Shown: positions 41,442-49,368 of the stretch, in pieces | Numbering within the stretch: the stretch's first letter is position 1 | How the letters are laid out: each line of letters starts with the position of its first letter | Assembly: GCF_014207655.1 (NCBI RefSeq) | Contig: NZ_JACHHJ010000002.1 | Coordinates: forward strand, 154,088-218,087 | DNA: 64,000 bases | Source of the DNA: Geomicrobium halophilum | GTDB taxonomy: Bacteria; Bacillota; Bacilli; Bacillales; Marinococcaceae | Direction of reading: 5' to 3' | The notes under the pieces: generated by a model | The model's database searches: none | What the model saw: the letters and a program-made list of their open reading frames with translations, nothing else | What the model was told of the DNA's origin: nothing | Made by a program: the position numbers and the translations under genes

Positions 41442-42616
41442 GTGCTTCAACCATCACGCCAGGTGTGGTATTGAAAACAAAATTTATCACCTCCAATACC
41501 AAAGCCTTTGATCAGTACGTCAATTATGTGGATCGGGAAGAAGCCAAAGGGGATAAGCAACTGCCTTCGCAAATGTTTTCGCTGTACAATCATTACATGG
41601 ATGACCCGGAAAAAACGTCGGCGCTTTTTACGGATACTTCGGATCGACTCAACACCGATGAAAAAGATGAATTAAAACATGCGTTCCAACATGCGCAAGA
41701 AAACAAGAGCCTCATGTGGCAAGACGTGATTACGTTTGATAATGCATGGTTAGAAAAACAGGGGATCTATGATCGAAAAACAGGTGCGTTAAATGAAAAA
41801 GCATTGAAGGATGTCGTCCGTTCATCGATGCAGACGATGCTCAAAAAAGAAGGGCTCGAACAAAGTTCGGTTTGGTCGGCGGCTATCCATCGAAACACCG
41901 ATAACATTCACATTCATGTAGCCACCGTCGAACCTGAACCGACCCGAGAGCGTGGCAAACGAAAACCAAAAACTTTATCTGCGATGAAAGGCGAAGTGGT
42001 TAATGGGCTTCAAGATCGAAGTCATGAACGCGAGCATATCAATCAAATCATACGAGGAAAGATGGTCGATGGTAAAAAGGAAAATAGCACATTAAAATGG
42101 CGCAATCGAGAAATAAAACCGCTCTTTAAGGATATTTACGAACGCCTTCCTGAGAACAAACGTCATTGGAATTATGGTTACAACACTCTCAATTCGATCC
42201 GGTCGATGATCGATCAACTAACCACAACGTATTTAGACAAACACCATCCGGAAGACCTTAAAAACTTGCATCAACGATTGGATCGAGAAGTGGATGAAAT
42301 GAAAGCCGCCTATGGGGATGGACCGAAAGAAAGGAAACGCTTTGAGAATTATAAAAGCAATAAGGTCGATGATCTCTATAAACGGATGGGCAATGCCTTT
42401 TTAAAGGAAATGAAAATGTATGACAATCAATTGCACCAAAGACCAAAGACCAAAAGAAAAGCAGGGGATCAATCGTTGCGTCATGGCAAGTCATCGAGCA
42501 TCGCGATGCAGCAATCGTTAAACCGTCTGAACCGATCGATGAAACAGACCTATCAATCGTACATGAATGACATGGATCATGAGCGACTAGAACGAGACAT
42601 TGAACGCGAAAGGTAG
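41438..42616 (+). CDS. MobL-type relaxase
   Basis: The relaxase nicks one strand at oriT, stays bound to it and pilots it into the recipient. The 392-residue protein resembles the MOB_L family typified by the pLS20 relaxase: N-terminal PGVVLKTKFITSN and KAFDQYVNYVDREEAKGDK, and the metal-binding histidines His151, His158 and His160 in HRNTDNIHIHVATVEP. The catalytic Tyr is probably among Tyr27 and Tyr30. The C-terminal part is basic and helical. It overlaps the RHH gene (ATGA). Confidence 0.88.
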   Translation: MSASTITPGVVLKTKFITSNTKAFDQYVNYVDREEAKGDKQLPSQMFSLYNHYMDDPEKTSALFTDTSDRLNTDEKDELKHAFQHAQENKSLMWQDVITFDNAWLEKQGIYDRKTGALNEKALKDVVRSSMQTMLKKEGLEQSSVWSAAIHRNTDNIHIHVATVEPEPTRERGKRKPKTLSAMKGEVVNGLQDRSHEREHINQIIRGKMVDGKKENSTLKWRNREIKPLFKDIYERLPENKRHWNYGYNTLNSIRSMIDQLTTTYLDKHHPEDLKNLHQRLDREVDEMKAAYGDGPKERKRFENYKSNKVDDLYKRMGNAFLKEMKMYDNQLHQRPKTKRKAGDQSLRHGKSSSIAMQQSLNRLNRSMKQTYQSYMNDMDHERLERDIERER

Positions 42617-42625
42617 GGGGCAAGG

Positions 42626-43069
42626 ATGAGTGAACGCAAACGCATGAATATCCGTGTGCTTCCGGAAGTGATGGACTATATCGATGCTTACCGTGATCAG
42701 CATAGTATTACCTATCACGGGCAAGCATTGGAAAAAATTATCCAAGACCATGAAGCATGGAAAATTAAAGATCGATCCAATCGAGCCATTATGGATATGG
42801 CCGCTGAGCAATTCCGTCAAGTGTTTGCATCAGAATTAAAGAAACTTCAATTGGGGGTGAATAGTAGTGATCGAAACACGCAAATTCTGATTGAGCTCAT
42901 GAATGGCATGCTTATGAATGAAAACCATCTCATTACAACATCTAATATGGAGAGCGAGCCGGTAAGCATTGCCAAAGAAGAAGTCAAAGAACGCATATCC
43001 CATCAACGGCAGAAAAAGATCGATTGGGAAGAAAGCCAAAAAGCCAAGCAAACGCAAGGAGAGGTGTAA
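42626..43069 (+). CDS. Relaxase-linked accessory protein with RHH-like N-terminus
   Basis: A 147-residue protein starting MSERKRMNIRVLPEVMDYID, an RHH/Arc-like pattern, followed by helical segments (GQALEKIIQDHEAWKI, MDMAAEQFRQVFASELKKL) and a charged tail (ISHQRQKKIDWEESQKAK). It begins 9 bases after the relaxase gene and ends at the next start codon, so it is part of the mobilisation operon. Likely a DNA-binding or relaxase-binding accessory; no exact family recognised. Confidence 0.6.
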   Translation: MSERKRMNIRVLPEVMDYIDAYRDQHSITYHGQALEKIIQDHEAWKIKDRSNRAIMDMAAEQFRQVFASELKKLQLGVNSSDRNTQILIELMNGMLMNENHLITTSNMESEPVSIAKEEVKERISHQRQKKIDWEESQKAKQTQGEV

Positions 43070-43357
43070 ATGTTTTTTTTGGATGATCGCTACGAAGTGG
43101 GTGTATTTGAAAGTTTAGGGGAGCATGATGTGGAGATTTTGGTAGGGAATACGCGCTACACGATTGAACTCGATCCGGCGGATAAAGCTGCCCTTGAACA
43201 GCACTTGGTCAATCAAGATAACTTGTTGATTCCGTTTGATACCCAAACGAAAAAGATGGTCTTGGACGTTGGGCAAAATTACCATGAGGCGGACATGGAA
43301 GAATTGATTGAGGCCGCCGATCGGAGGTGGAACGATGGCGAGAACGAGACCCCGTAA
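43070..43357 (+). CDS. Unknown 95-residue protein of mobilisation operon
   Basis: A small protein with a predicted beta-rich N-terminus (DDRYEVGVFESLGEHDVEIL, GNTRYTIELDPADKAALEQH) and acidic C-terminus. It begins immediately after the previous stop, behind GGAGAGG, and its 3' end overlaps the ArdC-like gene by 23 bases. I do not recognise the family and see no catalytic motif. Confidence 0.55.
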   Translation: MFFLDDRYEVGVFESLGEHDVEILVGNTRYTIELDPADKAALEQHLVNQDNLLIPFDTQTKKMVLDVGQNYHEADMEELIEAADRRWNDGENETP

Positions 43358-45029
43358 ATCACCGGAAGCGATGAAACAAGAAATTGAGGAATTGACTAAA
43401 GGCATGGAAGAAAAAGTAGCTAACCATTTTTATTCCAAGGATCAAATGAAGGAATACTTGCGGTTTATGGGGCAATTTCACAACTACTCTCTGAATAATG
43501 TTCAGCTCATGCAATCGCAATTTCCAGGCGCCGAAGCCGTTGGTTCGTATAAATTTTGGAAAGACAAAGGTTTTCCCGTGCAAAAAGGAGAGAAAGGCTC
43601 TAAAATCCTCGTACCTCAACGGCTCGGCGAGCAATTTCAAAACGAGGAAGACACATGGAAACCGGTGAAATATGCGACAAAAGAAGAAAAAGCGCACATT
43701 CAAGACGGCCGTCTCCCAAAACGAGACGGCCGTCTTGTGTTTTCAACGGGAACCGTTTTTGATATTAGCCAGACGTCAGCCACACGGGATGATTTGCCGG
43801 CTTTATTCCCAAATAAATGGATGGAAGGGAAGGTGGAGGATTACGGCCAACTTCGTCAAGGCATGGAAGCCATCGCCAAGGAAAATGGCATTGCCATTGT
43901 GGAACCGAAACAAGAGTTAGGCGCAGCTAAAGGCGTCAGCTATACCTTAACAAAGGAGGTGGCTTTAAATCCGCGCAACGATGAACGGCAGAATGTCAAA
44001 ACCCTGTTGCATGAGTTGGCGCATGCGAAATTGCACACGACAGAAACACACCACCGATATTCGCAACCGGAAAAGGAGTTTCAGGCAGAGATGACCGCCT
44101 ATACGGTAGCCTCTCATTTTGGCGTGGATACGTCTGATTACTCGCTGGATTACCTTAAATCTTGGACGAAAAACCGCACCTTTGACGATCATCAGCAATT
44201 ACTCAAAGAGGTACAAGACACATCCCACCAGTTTATTACCACGATAGAACGAACGTTAGAACCGGAAAAAGCGCATGAACAGAAAAAAGAAGCGTCGAAA
44301 GGAGATGAATCGATGATTCATCAAACGAAAAAACAAGATGGAGCGACCATCGATCGACAGTCATATAAGGACCTTTACAAACAAGAAGTTATCCAACAGG
44401 TGGAACCCGATAAAGCTTCCCGTGAATCACAATATCAGGAATCGAAAGGGTCCACCATGCCATTAACGGCTCAAAAGCCCCATGTAAGTCCTGTTAAACA
44501 GCAAGACAAAAATGAAAAATCCTCACTGATGCGGAAGGAAAGTCCGTTACTCAAAGCCTACCGCAACGAAGTGACGACTCATGAACGCAATGCAAGCCCG
44601 TTTGAAAAAGAGGATAAACCAACGGAGCATCAAGCCTTCAAAGATCTTTATAAGCGCGAAATCATGGGCTTGATTGAGCCTGCCGTTGGCAAGCAATTTG
44701 ATCGGGAAGAATCCAGCGACCGACAAGAACGGTTGCAGCACATGAAGGCTTTTGAGAAAGAACACGATCCGCATACCGTTTATCAATTAAAAAAGGAATC
44801 GCTGCAAGAAATCAAAGAGCTTCCTCTCTCCGAACAAGGCCAGAAACGACTAGGTTCCCTTGAAAAGCAATTAGACGAAGAATACACCAATGATAAAGAA
44901 AAAACATCTCAGAAAGGCGCCGAACGATCCAATGAACGCGAACGACGCGAACTACAAGAGCCGGTGGCCAAGTCATCAATCAGTACCGGAACCCGAACAG
45001 GCATTAAGGGTCCAGAACCGGATGTGTGA
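43335..45029 (+). CDS. ArdC-like ssDNA-binding/metallopeptidase protein with repetitive tail
   Basis: 564 residues. The N-terminal ArdC-like domain (NHFYSKDQMKEYLRFMGQFH, YSLNNVQLMQSQFPGAEAV, GTVFDISQTSA) is thought to bind single-stranded DNA and protect entering DNA. It is followed by a zinc-peptidase motif HELAH (TLLHELAHAKLHTTETHHR) as in ArdC. The C-terminal 200 residues are charged and contain repeats of an YKDLYKQEV-type motif (SYKDLYKQEVIQQVEP and AFKDLYKREIMGLIEP, with LLKAYRNEVTTHE related). ATG 43335 has GGAGGTGG upstream. It may be carried to the recipient with the DNA, but that is inference. Confidence 0.8.
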   Translation: MARTRPRKSPEAMKQEIEELTKGMEEKVANHFYSKDQMKEYLRFMGQFHNYSLNNVQLMQSQFPGAEAVGSYKFWKDKGFPVQKGEKGSKILVPQRLGEQFQNEEDTWKPVKYATKEEKAHIQDGRLPKRDGRLVFSTGTVFDISQTSATRDDLPALFPNKWMEGKVEDYGQLRQGMEAIAKENGIAIVEPKQELGAAKGVSYTLTKEVALNPRNDERQNVKTLLHELAHAKLHTTETHHRYSQPEKEFQAEMTAYTVASHFGVDTSDYSLDYLKSWTKNRTFDDHQQLLKEVQDTSHQFITTIERTLEPEKAHEQKKEASKGDESMIHQTKKQDGATIDRQSYKDLYKQEVIQQVEPDKASRESQYQESKGSTMPLTAQKPHVSPVKQQDKNEKSSLMRKESPLLKAYRNEVTTHERNASPFEKEDKPTEHQAFKDLYKREIMGLIEPAVGKQFDREESSDRQERLQHMKAFEKEHDPHTVYQLKKESLQEIKELPLSEQGQKRLGSLEKQLDEEYTNDKEKTSQKGAERSNERERRELQEPVAKSSISTGTRTGIKGPEPDV

Positions 45030-45036
45030 TGGATAA

Positions 45037-45070
45037 GAACCATAGGGTTCAATAATCCCTGTGGTTTTTT
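45037..45070 (+). terminator. Rho-independent terminator
   Basis: AACCATAGGG (45038-45047) pairs, with G-T pairs, with CCCTGTGGTT (45057-45066), followed by TTTT. It lies 8 bases after the ArdC-like stop and separates it from the TOPRIM gene. Confidence 0.7.
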
Positions 45071-45103
45071 CATGATATCAACCATGAAAGGAGGGAGTAC
45101 GGC

Positions 45104-46084
45104 ATGGTCAACCGAGTCCGTACGGAGCAAGTGGATCGTGCTAAACGTGTCGATCTCCTGGACTATTTAGACTCTAAAGGAGAAACGTTTCAAAAAGAAG
45201 GGCGTTACTACCGACATACCGAACATGATAGTTTGATTATCCGCGATCAGATGTATGCGTGGAACTCGCGAGGGGAAAAAGGTGCTGGTGTGATCAACTT
45301 TGCACAAATGTATTATGGGATATCGTTTCCGGAAGCTGTGGAAGATATTGCAAATGGCTCCTTTAAGGAAAAGGAACGTCCGCCATCAGCCAAAACACCG
45401 TCCGAACCCTACCGATATCCTAGTCACTATGAGGTGAGCGATACGACGCGCATGCATCAGTATTTAACCCAGGATCGCACAATCCATCCCAAAGTCGTGG
45501 ATTGGTTGGAACGGAAAGATTATATCACGCAAGACAAACGCGGCAATGTCGTTTATAAGTGGAAACAGCAAGGCGAGGTCGTTGGGGCGGATCGGCAGGG
45601 AACACAACCGATGGCGAAAACGGGTGATTGGTTTAAAGGCATTGACAAAAATAGCCCAGGAAACGCTGGTTTCTCTTTTGATATTGGAAAGCCGGAAACG
45701 CTTTATGTGTTTGAAAGCGCCGTCGATGCGTTGTCTTATTGGAGTGAAAAGCAGGGGGATATACAAAATGCACGTATGCTTTCAATGTCTGGTTTGAAAC
45801 GACACACTGTTAGCGCAGAAATGAACCGGATGAATAGGGAAGGATACTCGCCAAAACAAGTGGTCATTGCCGTAGATAATGATCCGTCTGGTCATGATTT
45901 CGCCTATGGCCTAAAAGATGTGTTGCAAAACTATGTAAACCAAGACGGGGAACGGGTTGGGAACGTTGATTTGCCAAAGGAAAAGGATTGGAATGAACAA
46001 TTAAAAAAGAATGTGGCCATCGAACAGCCGCGAGCGAAAGAATCCCAATCCTCTCCAGCCAAGGATAAGGAACCGGAACGATAA
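45104..46084 (+). CDS. DUF3991/TOPRIM domain protein
   Basis: A 326-residue protein with a primase-like layout: an N-terminal CHC2-like part without the zinc ligands (VDLLDYLDSKGETFQKEGRY, AWNSRGEKGAGVINFAQMYY), a DUF3991 middle part and a C-terminal TOPRIM domain with the Glu in FESAVDALSYW and the Asp pair in AVDNDPSGHDFA. Proteins of this type accompany relaxases in Firmicute elements and may prime the complementary strand in the recipient. Start behind GAAAGGAGGG. Activity is inferred from the domain only. Confidence 0.85.
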   Translation: MVNRVRTEQVDRAKRVDLLDYLDSKGETFQKEGRYYRHTEHDSLIIRDQMYAWNSRGEKGAGVINFAQMYYGISFPEAVEDIANGSFKEKERPPSAKTPSEPYRYPSHYEVSDTTRMHQYLTQDRTIHPKVVDWLERKDYITQDKRGNVVYKWKQQGEVVGADRQGTQPMAKTGDWFKGIDKNSPGNAGFSFDIGKPETLYVFESAVDALSYWSEKQGDIQNARMLSMSGLKRHTVSAEMNRMNREGYSPKQVVIAVDNDPSGHDFAYGLKDVLQNYVNQDGERVGNVDLPKEKDWNEQLKKNVAIEQPRAKESQSSPAKDKEPER

Positions 46085-46149
46085 TGGAAACCTTTACGCA
46101 CGGGTTTCGGGTCGTGTATTTTTGTTGGACGCTGAAAGGAGTTTGAAGC

Positions 46150-46830
46150 ATGATAGACGAGGGTACGATTGTCAGCATTTTTCTCGTGGTGTTTTACCTT
46201 TTCACCTTCCCATTGGTTATTGTTGGTTTTGTTTGGTTGATGAGAAAATGGATGAAGCTTCATCGAAAGAAACAAGCGTTTCAACGAGTCATTCAAAGCG
46301 GCATTCGTTCGATCGACCAAATGGATGGCCGCCAATTTGAATATTTTTTAGGACAACTGCTTAAAGAATTAGGCTATCGATCCGTGAAAGAAACGAAACG
46401 TTCCAATGATTTCGGGGCTGATTTGGTGATGGAAAAGGAAAAAAAGATCGTTGTGCAGGCAAAGCGATACAGGTATAAGCAAGGGGTGGGAATCCAGGCT
46501 ATTCAGCAAGTATTTGCGGCAATTCCTTTTTACCAAGCCCAGGAAGCTTGGGTGGTCACGAACAGTTTTTATACGGATTCGGCCTTTAAACTCGCCCAGG
46601 TTTGTGGTGTTCATCTGTTAGATCGTAGGCGCCTGCAGCAATTCATCTTGGAGGTTAATCCGAAGATGACGGCTCAAGAGGTGTATGAAAATGTAGAGCC
46701 AGCGCGACGCAATTGTCCCTTGTGCGGCTCATCTTTAGTGGTGCGAAGTCATCAGGAGATCACGAGACGATTTTTTGGATGTTCTTCATTTCCGAATTGT
46801 CGGCATACGGAACCATTAAATGCTTCCTGA
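46150..46830 (+). CDS. Membrane-tethered Mrr-like endonuclease with C4 zinc finger
   Basis: A 226-residue protein with an N-terminal membrane segment (IVSIFLVVFYLFTFPLVIVG), an Mrr-type PD-(D/E)xK nuclease domain (DGRQFEYFLGQLLKELGYR, then FGADLVMEKEKKIVVQAKRY, where Asp and QxK form the active site) and a C-terminal topoisomerase-type zinc finger (CPLCGSSLVVRSH, FGCSSFPNCRHTEPLN). Mrr-like proteins cut methylated or foreign DNA. Anchoring one to the membrane places it where DNA enters or leaves. ATG 46150 follows AAAGGAG. Confidence 0.85.
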   Translation: MIDEGTIVSIFLVVFYLFTFPLVIVGFVWLMRKWMKLHRKKQAFQRVIQSGIRSIDQMDGRQFEYFLGQLLKELGYRSVKETKRSNDFGADLVMEKEKKIVVQAKRYRYKQGVGIQAIQQVFAAIPFYQAQEAWVVTNSFYTDSAFKLAQVCGVHLLDRRRLQQFILEVNPKMTAQEVYENVEPARRNCPLCGSSLVVRSHQEITRRFFGCSSFPNCRHTEPLNAS

Positions 46831-46974
46831 TTTTTTCCTATAGGGAAGGCGAGTCTTTCAAAGTATGGTATACTAGAGAAACAATAAACAACTGTCCAGG
46901 GGTGGACGTTCACCTTGTCAACCTTCGTGCCAATTGGCGCCCTTTTTCTTAAGGGAGAAGGGAGGTGAACAATT

Positions 46975-47067
46975 ATGGTGATCACTTATGAAACGGCCAT
47001 GTTGTGTGTGGCCGTAGCCACGTTGGTGGTCTTGATGATGAAACATGACGATCAAAAAAAGAAGTAA
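46975..47067 (+). CDS. Putative holin-like toxin peptide (type I TA)
   Basis: A 30-residue peptide, MVITYETAMLCVAVATLVVL followed by MMKHDDQKKK: one hydrophobic span with a short charged end, matching the pattern of the Firmicute 'holin-like toxin' TxpA/BsrG-type peptides. The ribosome site GGGAGGTG is ideal. A promoter-like TATACT is at 46869-46874, giving a long leader of about 95 bases, and a hairpin covers its stop codon. In related loci a convergent antisense RNA overlaps the 3' end and blocks translation; it should lie around 47070-47300. Confidence 0.65.
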   Translation: MVITYETAMLCVAVATLVVLMMKHDDQKKK

Positions 47068-47104
47068 CCACCCCTGGTGTCCAATCCAAATGGGTGGCTA
47101 CTTC
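47061..47104 (+). terminator. Hairpin over the toxin stop codon
   Basis: GAAGTAACCACCC (47061-47073) pairs with GGGTGGCTACTTC (47092-47104) with one mismatch. It includes the TAA of the toxin gene, so it is both mRNA end structure and possible target of antisense pairing. The T run after it is weak. Confidence 0.6.
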
Positions 47105-47469
47105 ATCTAATCATTAGGTGAACAAATCCCTTGGTAGGAGTTGTTCTATTGGGAGGCCGTTGGTGCAATCACACCACGGTCTTTTTAAATATATGCCTTT
47201 TCTAACCTTAGTATACAATAACATCTTGCTGTTGGCAAATAAAATGTGGAATCGATTAAACGATATGATTTCTGGCCATCTATTTCGCTCGAACATTCGC
47301 AAACAATAAACATTGCGGCCACTGTCATGTTTAAGTTTATGGGAGATTAAAATGCTGAAAATGCACTTTAGTTAAGTAAAGGTGCCAAATTTGTGCCAAA
47401 AGACCTCATCCGTAATAGAAAAGTGAGTTCCGGCAATCGCCAAAACCCGCATTATGTAAGTATTTTAAC
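47105..47469. other. Right end of the ICE; candidate integrase sites
   Basis: No convincing gene is seen here. Bases 47382-47401 contain the close direct repeat GTGCCAAATTTGTGCCAAAA, the type of iterated short site integrases bind near phage and ICE ends. Immediately beyond comes the 3' end of tRNA-Thr (47470), a common ICE target. A 10-base repeat GACCTCATCC occurs at 47402 and within the tRNA at 47498, which is too short to call an att site. An antitoxin RNA for the small toxin may also be encoded here on the minus strand. Confidence 0.4.
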
Positions 47470-47545
47470 TGGAGCTTCCTGCCGGACTCGAACCGGCGAC
47501 CTCATCCTTACCATGGATGCGCTCTGCCTACTGAGCTAAGGAAGC
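47470..47545 (-). tRNA. tRNA-Thr (anticodon GGT)
   Basis: A 76-base cloverleaf on the minus strand beginning GCTTCCTTAGCTCAGT and ending with GTTCGAGTCC, the acceptor complement GGAAGC and an encoded CCA. The anticodon loop ATGGTAA between the stems CATCC and GGATG gives anticodon GGT. Its 3' end faces the ICE, so it is the natural candidate for the integration site. Confidence 0.95.
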
Positions 47546-47546
47546 A

Positions 47547-47621
47547 TGGCTCCACAGGCCGGATTCGAACCAGCGACCCATCGGTTAACAGCCGATTGCT
47601 CTACCACTGAGCTACTGTGGA
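47547..47621 (-). tRNA. tRNA-Asn (anticodon GTT)
   Basis: A 75-base cloverleaf on the minus strand beginning TCCACAGTAGCTCAGT, with anticodon loop CTGTTAA between ATCGG and CCGAT (anticodon GTT) and an encoded CCA. It lies one base from tRNA-Thr, so the two form one transcript. Confidence 0.95.
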
Positions 47622-47810
47622 ATATGCTATCTAGCGTCACGCATCCTATGCTACCATACTTAACTTTCGGTGGCAAGGAGTGATTTGGTCTATTTATATC
47701 ATGTCCACATGAAACTGGTTATATACAAAATGTTTAGCGCGAATTTTATGGGTTCTCATTCGCGCTGAAGTTGTGAAGCTATTCATGTGGTGAATAATTA
47801 AGGTCCTTTG

Positions 47811-48041
47811 CGCCGAATTCCTGCAGTCTTACGCCGAATCCCGTGGCCTATGCGCCGAATTCCTGCGGTCTTACGCCGAATCCCGTGGCCTATGCGCCGA
47901 ATTCCTGCGGTCTTACGCCGAATCCCGTGGCCTATGCGCCGAATTCTTGTGGTCTTACGCCGAATCCTGCGGTCTATGCGCCGAATTCCTGCGGCCTTGC
48001 ACCGAATCTCGTGGCCTATGCGCCGAATCCCCCGGTCCCAT
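47811..48041 (+). repeat. Tandem array of eleven 21-bp GCCGAAT repeats
   Basis: Eleven units start at 47811 and then every 21 bases exactly to 48021. Two forms alternate, CGCCGAATTCCTGCGGTCTT and CGCCGAATCCCGTGGCCTAT (last base of each omitted), giving a 42-bp higher-order period. Later units (7-11) are more diverged. The array lies between the tRNA genes and an MBL gene. An open frame runs through it into that gene by chance, because 21 is a multiple of 3. Bases 47622-47810 hold nothing recognised. Confidence 0.95.
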
Positions 48042-48109
48042 TTCTCCACTACCGCTGCCCATCCAGTATGCTATACTTATCGTTAACGATGTTAAATGGA
48101 GGTTTTGAG

Positions 48110-48847
48110 ATGAAACTGACTCCTTTAGGGGTATGGGGTGCGTATCCGAAGGCGGATGAAGCGACGTCGGCGTTTTTGTTGGAAGAGGGTGGTTTTCGCT
48201 GTCTCATTGATTGTGGGAGCGGTGTGTTGGCGAAGCTGCAAACACATATCGACCTCCATGAACTTGATGCGCTTGTGCTGACTCATTATCATCCGGATCA
48301 TGATGCGGATGTTGGGGTTTTACAGCATGGGGTGATGATTGAAACGATTTTGGAGAAGCGGCAGCAGCCTTTGCCTATTTATGCTCATGCGCAAAATCAG
48401 GAGAAGTTTTCGAAGCTGGACTATGGCAAGTACACAACGGTTACGGCGGTTTCACCGGAACATAAGCAAACGATTGGGCCGTGGGAGGTTCGTTTTTGTG
48501 AGACGAAGCATCCGGTCTATTGTTTAGCGTTAAAATTTACGAATGAAAATAACGATTCCATTGTTTTTACAGCAGATACGGCGTGGACGGAACCGCTGCT
48601 TCCTTTTATTGAAGGAAGTGAGTTGCTTGTCAGTGAAGCGAGTACATATCACCCTATGATCGATCAGATTCCGGGGCATTTGAGCGGGCAGCAGGCAGGA
48701 CAATTGGCTGAAAAAGCGGGCGTGAAGCGTTTGTTACTTACGCATTTACCGCATTATGGAAAGGTTGAGGATCTTGTGAGTGAAGCAAAAGGGGTGTTTT
48801 CCGGTGAAGTAACACTTGCAAATCCGTTGAGGTCTTATTTTATATGA
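48110..48847 (+). CDS. MBL-fold metal-dependent hydrolase (YhfI-like)
   Basis: A 245-residue metallo-beta-lactamase-fold protein of the ElaC/YhfI type: dinuclear metal motif HYHPDHDADVG, further ligands in CETKHPVYCLAL, FTADTAWTEPL and LLTHLPHYG. The substrate is unknown; relatives act as phosphodiesterases. The start is ATG 48110 with TGGAGG upstream; the frame is open further back only through the 21-bp repeat array, which should not be counted as protein. It overlaps the GNAT gene by 4 bases. Confidence 0.88.
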   Translation: MKLTPLGVWGAYPKADEATSAFLLEEGGFRCLIDCGSGVLAKLQTHIDLHELDALVLTHYHPDHDADVGVLQHGVMIETILEKRQQPLPIYAHAQNQEKFSKLDYGKYTTVTAVSPEHKQTIGPWEVRFCETKHPVYCLALKFTNENNDSIVFTADTAWTEPLLPFIEGSELLVSEASTYHPMIDQIPGHLSGQQAGQLAEKAGVKRLLLTHLPHYGKVEDLVSEAKGVFSGEVTLANPLRSYFI

Positions 48848-49320
48848 GCGGTGGTTCTGGCATAGAGTATGAAATTCATGAGTGTAAAAAAATAGAAGAT
48901 GTGCCGATGAGTCTTCTGTTCATCGCGGATCCTGAAGTGAAGATGATTGAGAGTTACATTCATCGGGGACGCAGCTTTTTGATGGCCCACGAAGGACGTG
49001 TCATCGGCGTCTACGTCCTCCTGGCAACAAGACCGAATACGGTAGAGATCATGAACATCGCGCTTGTGAACTCTATGCAGGGAAAAGGCCTAGGTGAAAA
49101 ACTTTTATGCCACGCGCTTGAAACGGCGCGAAAGCTAGGCTACAAAACCATAGAAATCGGCACGGGGAGCACAGGGATGAGCCAGCTTTACCTATACCAA
49201 AAATGCGGTTTTCGCATCGTTGGCGTTGAAGTTGATTATTTTGTGAGGAATTACAGTACGCCGCTGTATGAGAACGGATTGCGCATCCGTGATATGGTGC
49301 GGCTTTCGCAAACGCTTTAA
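48844..49320 (+). CDS. GNAT-family N-acetyltransferase
   Basis: A 158-residue acetyltransferase with the acetyl-CoA-binding motif A (IALVNSMQGKGLGEKLLCHA, the Q-G-K-G-L-G core) and motif B region LYLYQKCGFRIVGVEVDYFV. It transfers acetyl from acetyl-CoA to an unknown small molecule or protein. Its ATG overlaps the MBL gene stop, so the two are cotranslated and may work on linked substrates. Shortly after the stop a GC-rich hairpin (49320-49346) follows without a T run. Confidence 0.87.
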   Translation: MSGGSGIEYEIHECKKIEDVPMSLLFIADPEVKMIESYIHRGRSFLMAHEGRVIGVYVLLATRPNTVEIMNIALVNSMQGKGLGEKLLCHALETARKLGYKTIEIGTGSTGMSQLYLYQKCGFRIVGVEVDYFVRNYSTPLYENGLRIRDMVRLSQTL

Positions 49321-49368
49321 TGGCCCGAAGCGCAGAGCTCGGGCCACACCCGTACTGTCTTATTTTCC

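Noticed and set aside
47118..47309. 63-codon frame downstream of the toxin
   Set aside because: GTG start without ribosome site and no family; the region more likely holds the antitoxin RNA and the ICE end.
47402..47507. GACCTCATCC repeat as att core
   Set aside because: Ten bases, both copies on the same side of the element; a real att pair should flank it.
47811..48041. CRISPR array
   Set aside because: Units are 21 bp with no unique spacers of about 30 bp and no cas genes in the window.
47843..48109. Open frame through the 21-bp array fused to the MBL protein (YAPNSCGLTPNPVA repeats)
   Set aside because: It is open because 21 is a multiple of 3. The MBL gene has its own ribosome site and start at 48110, and the repeat occurs elsewhere without coding function.
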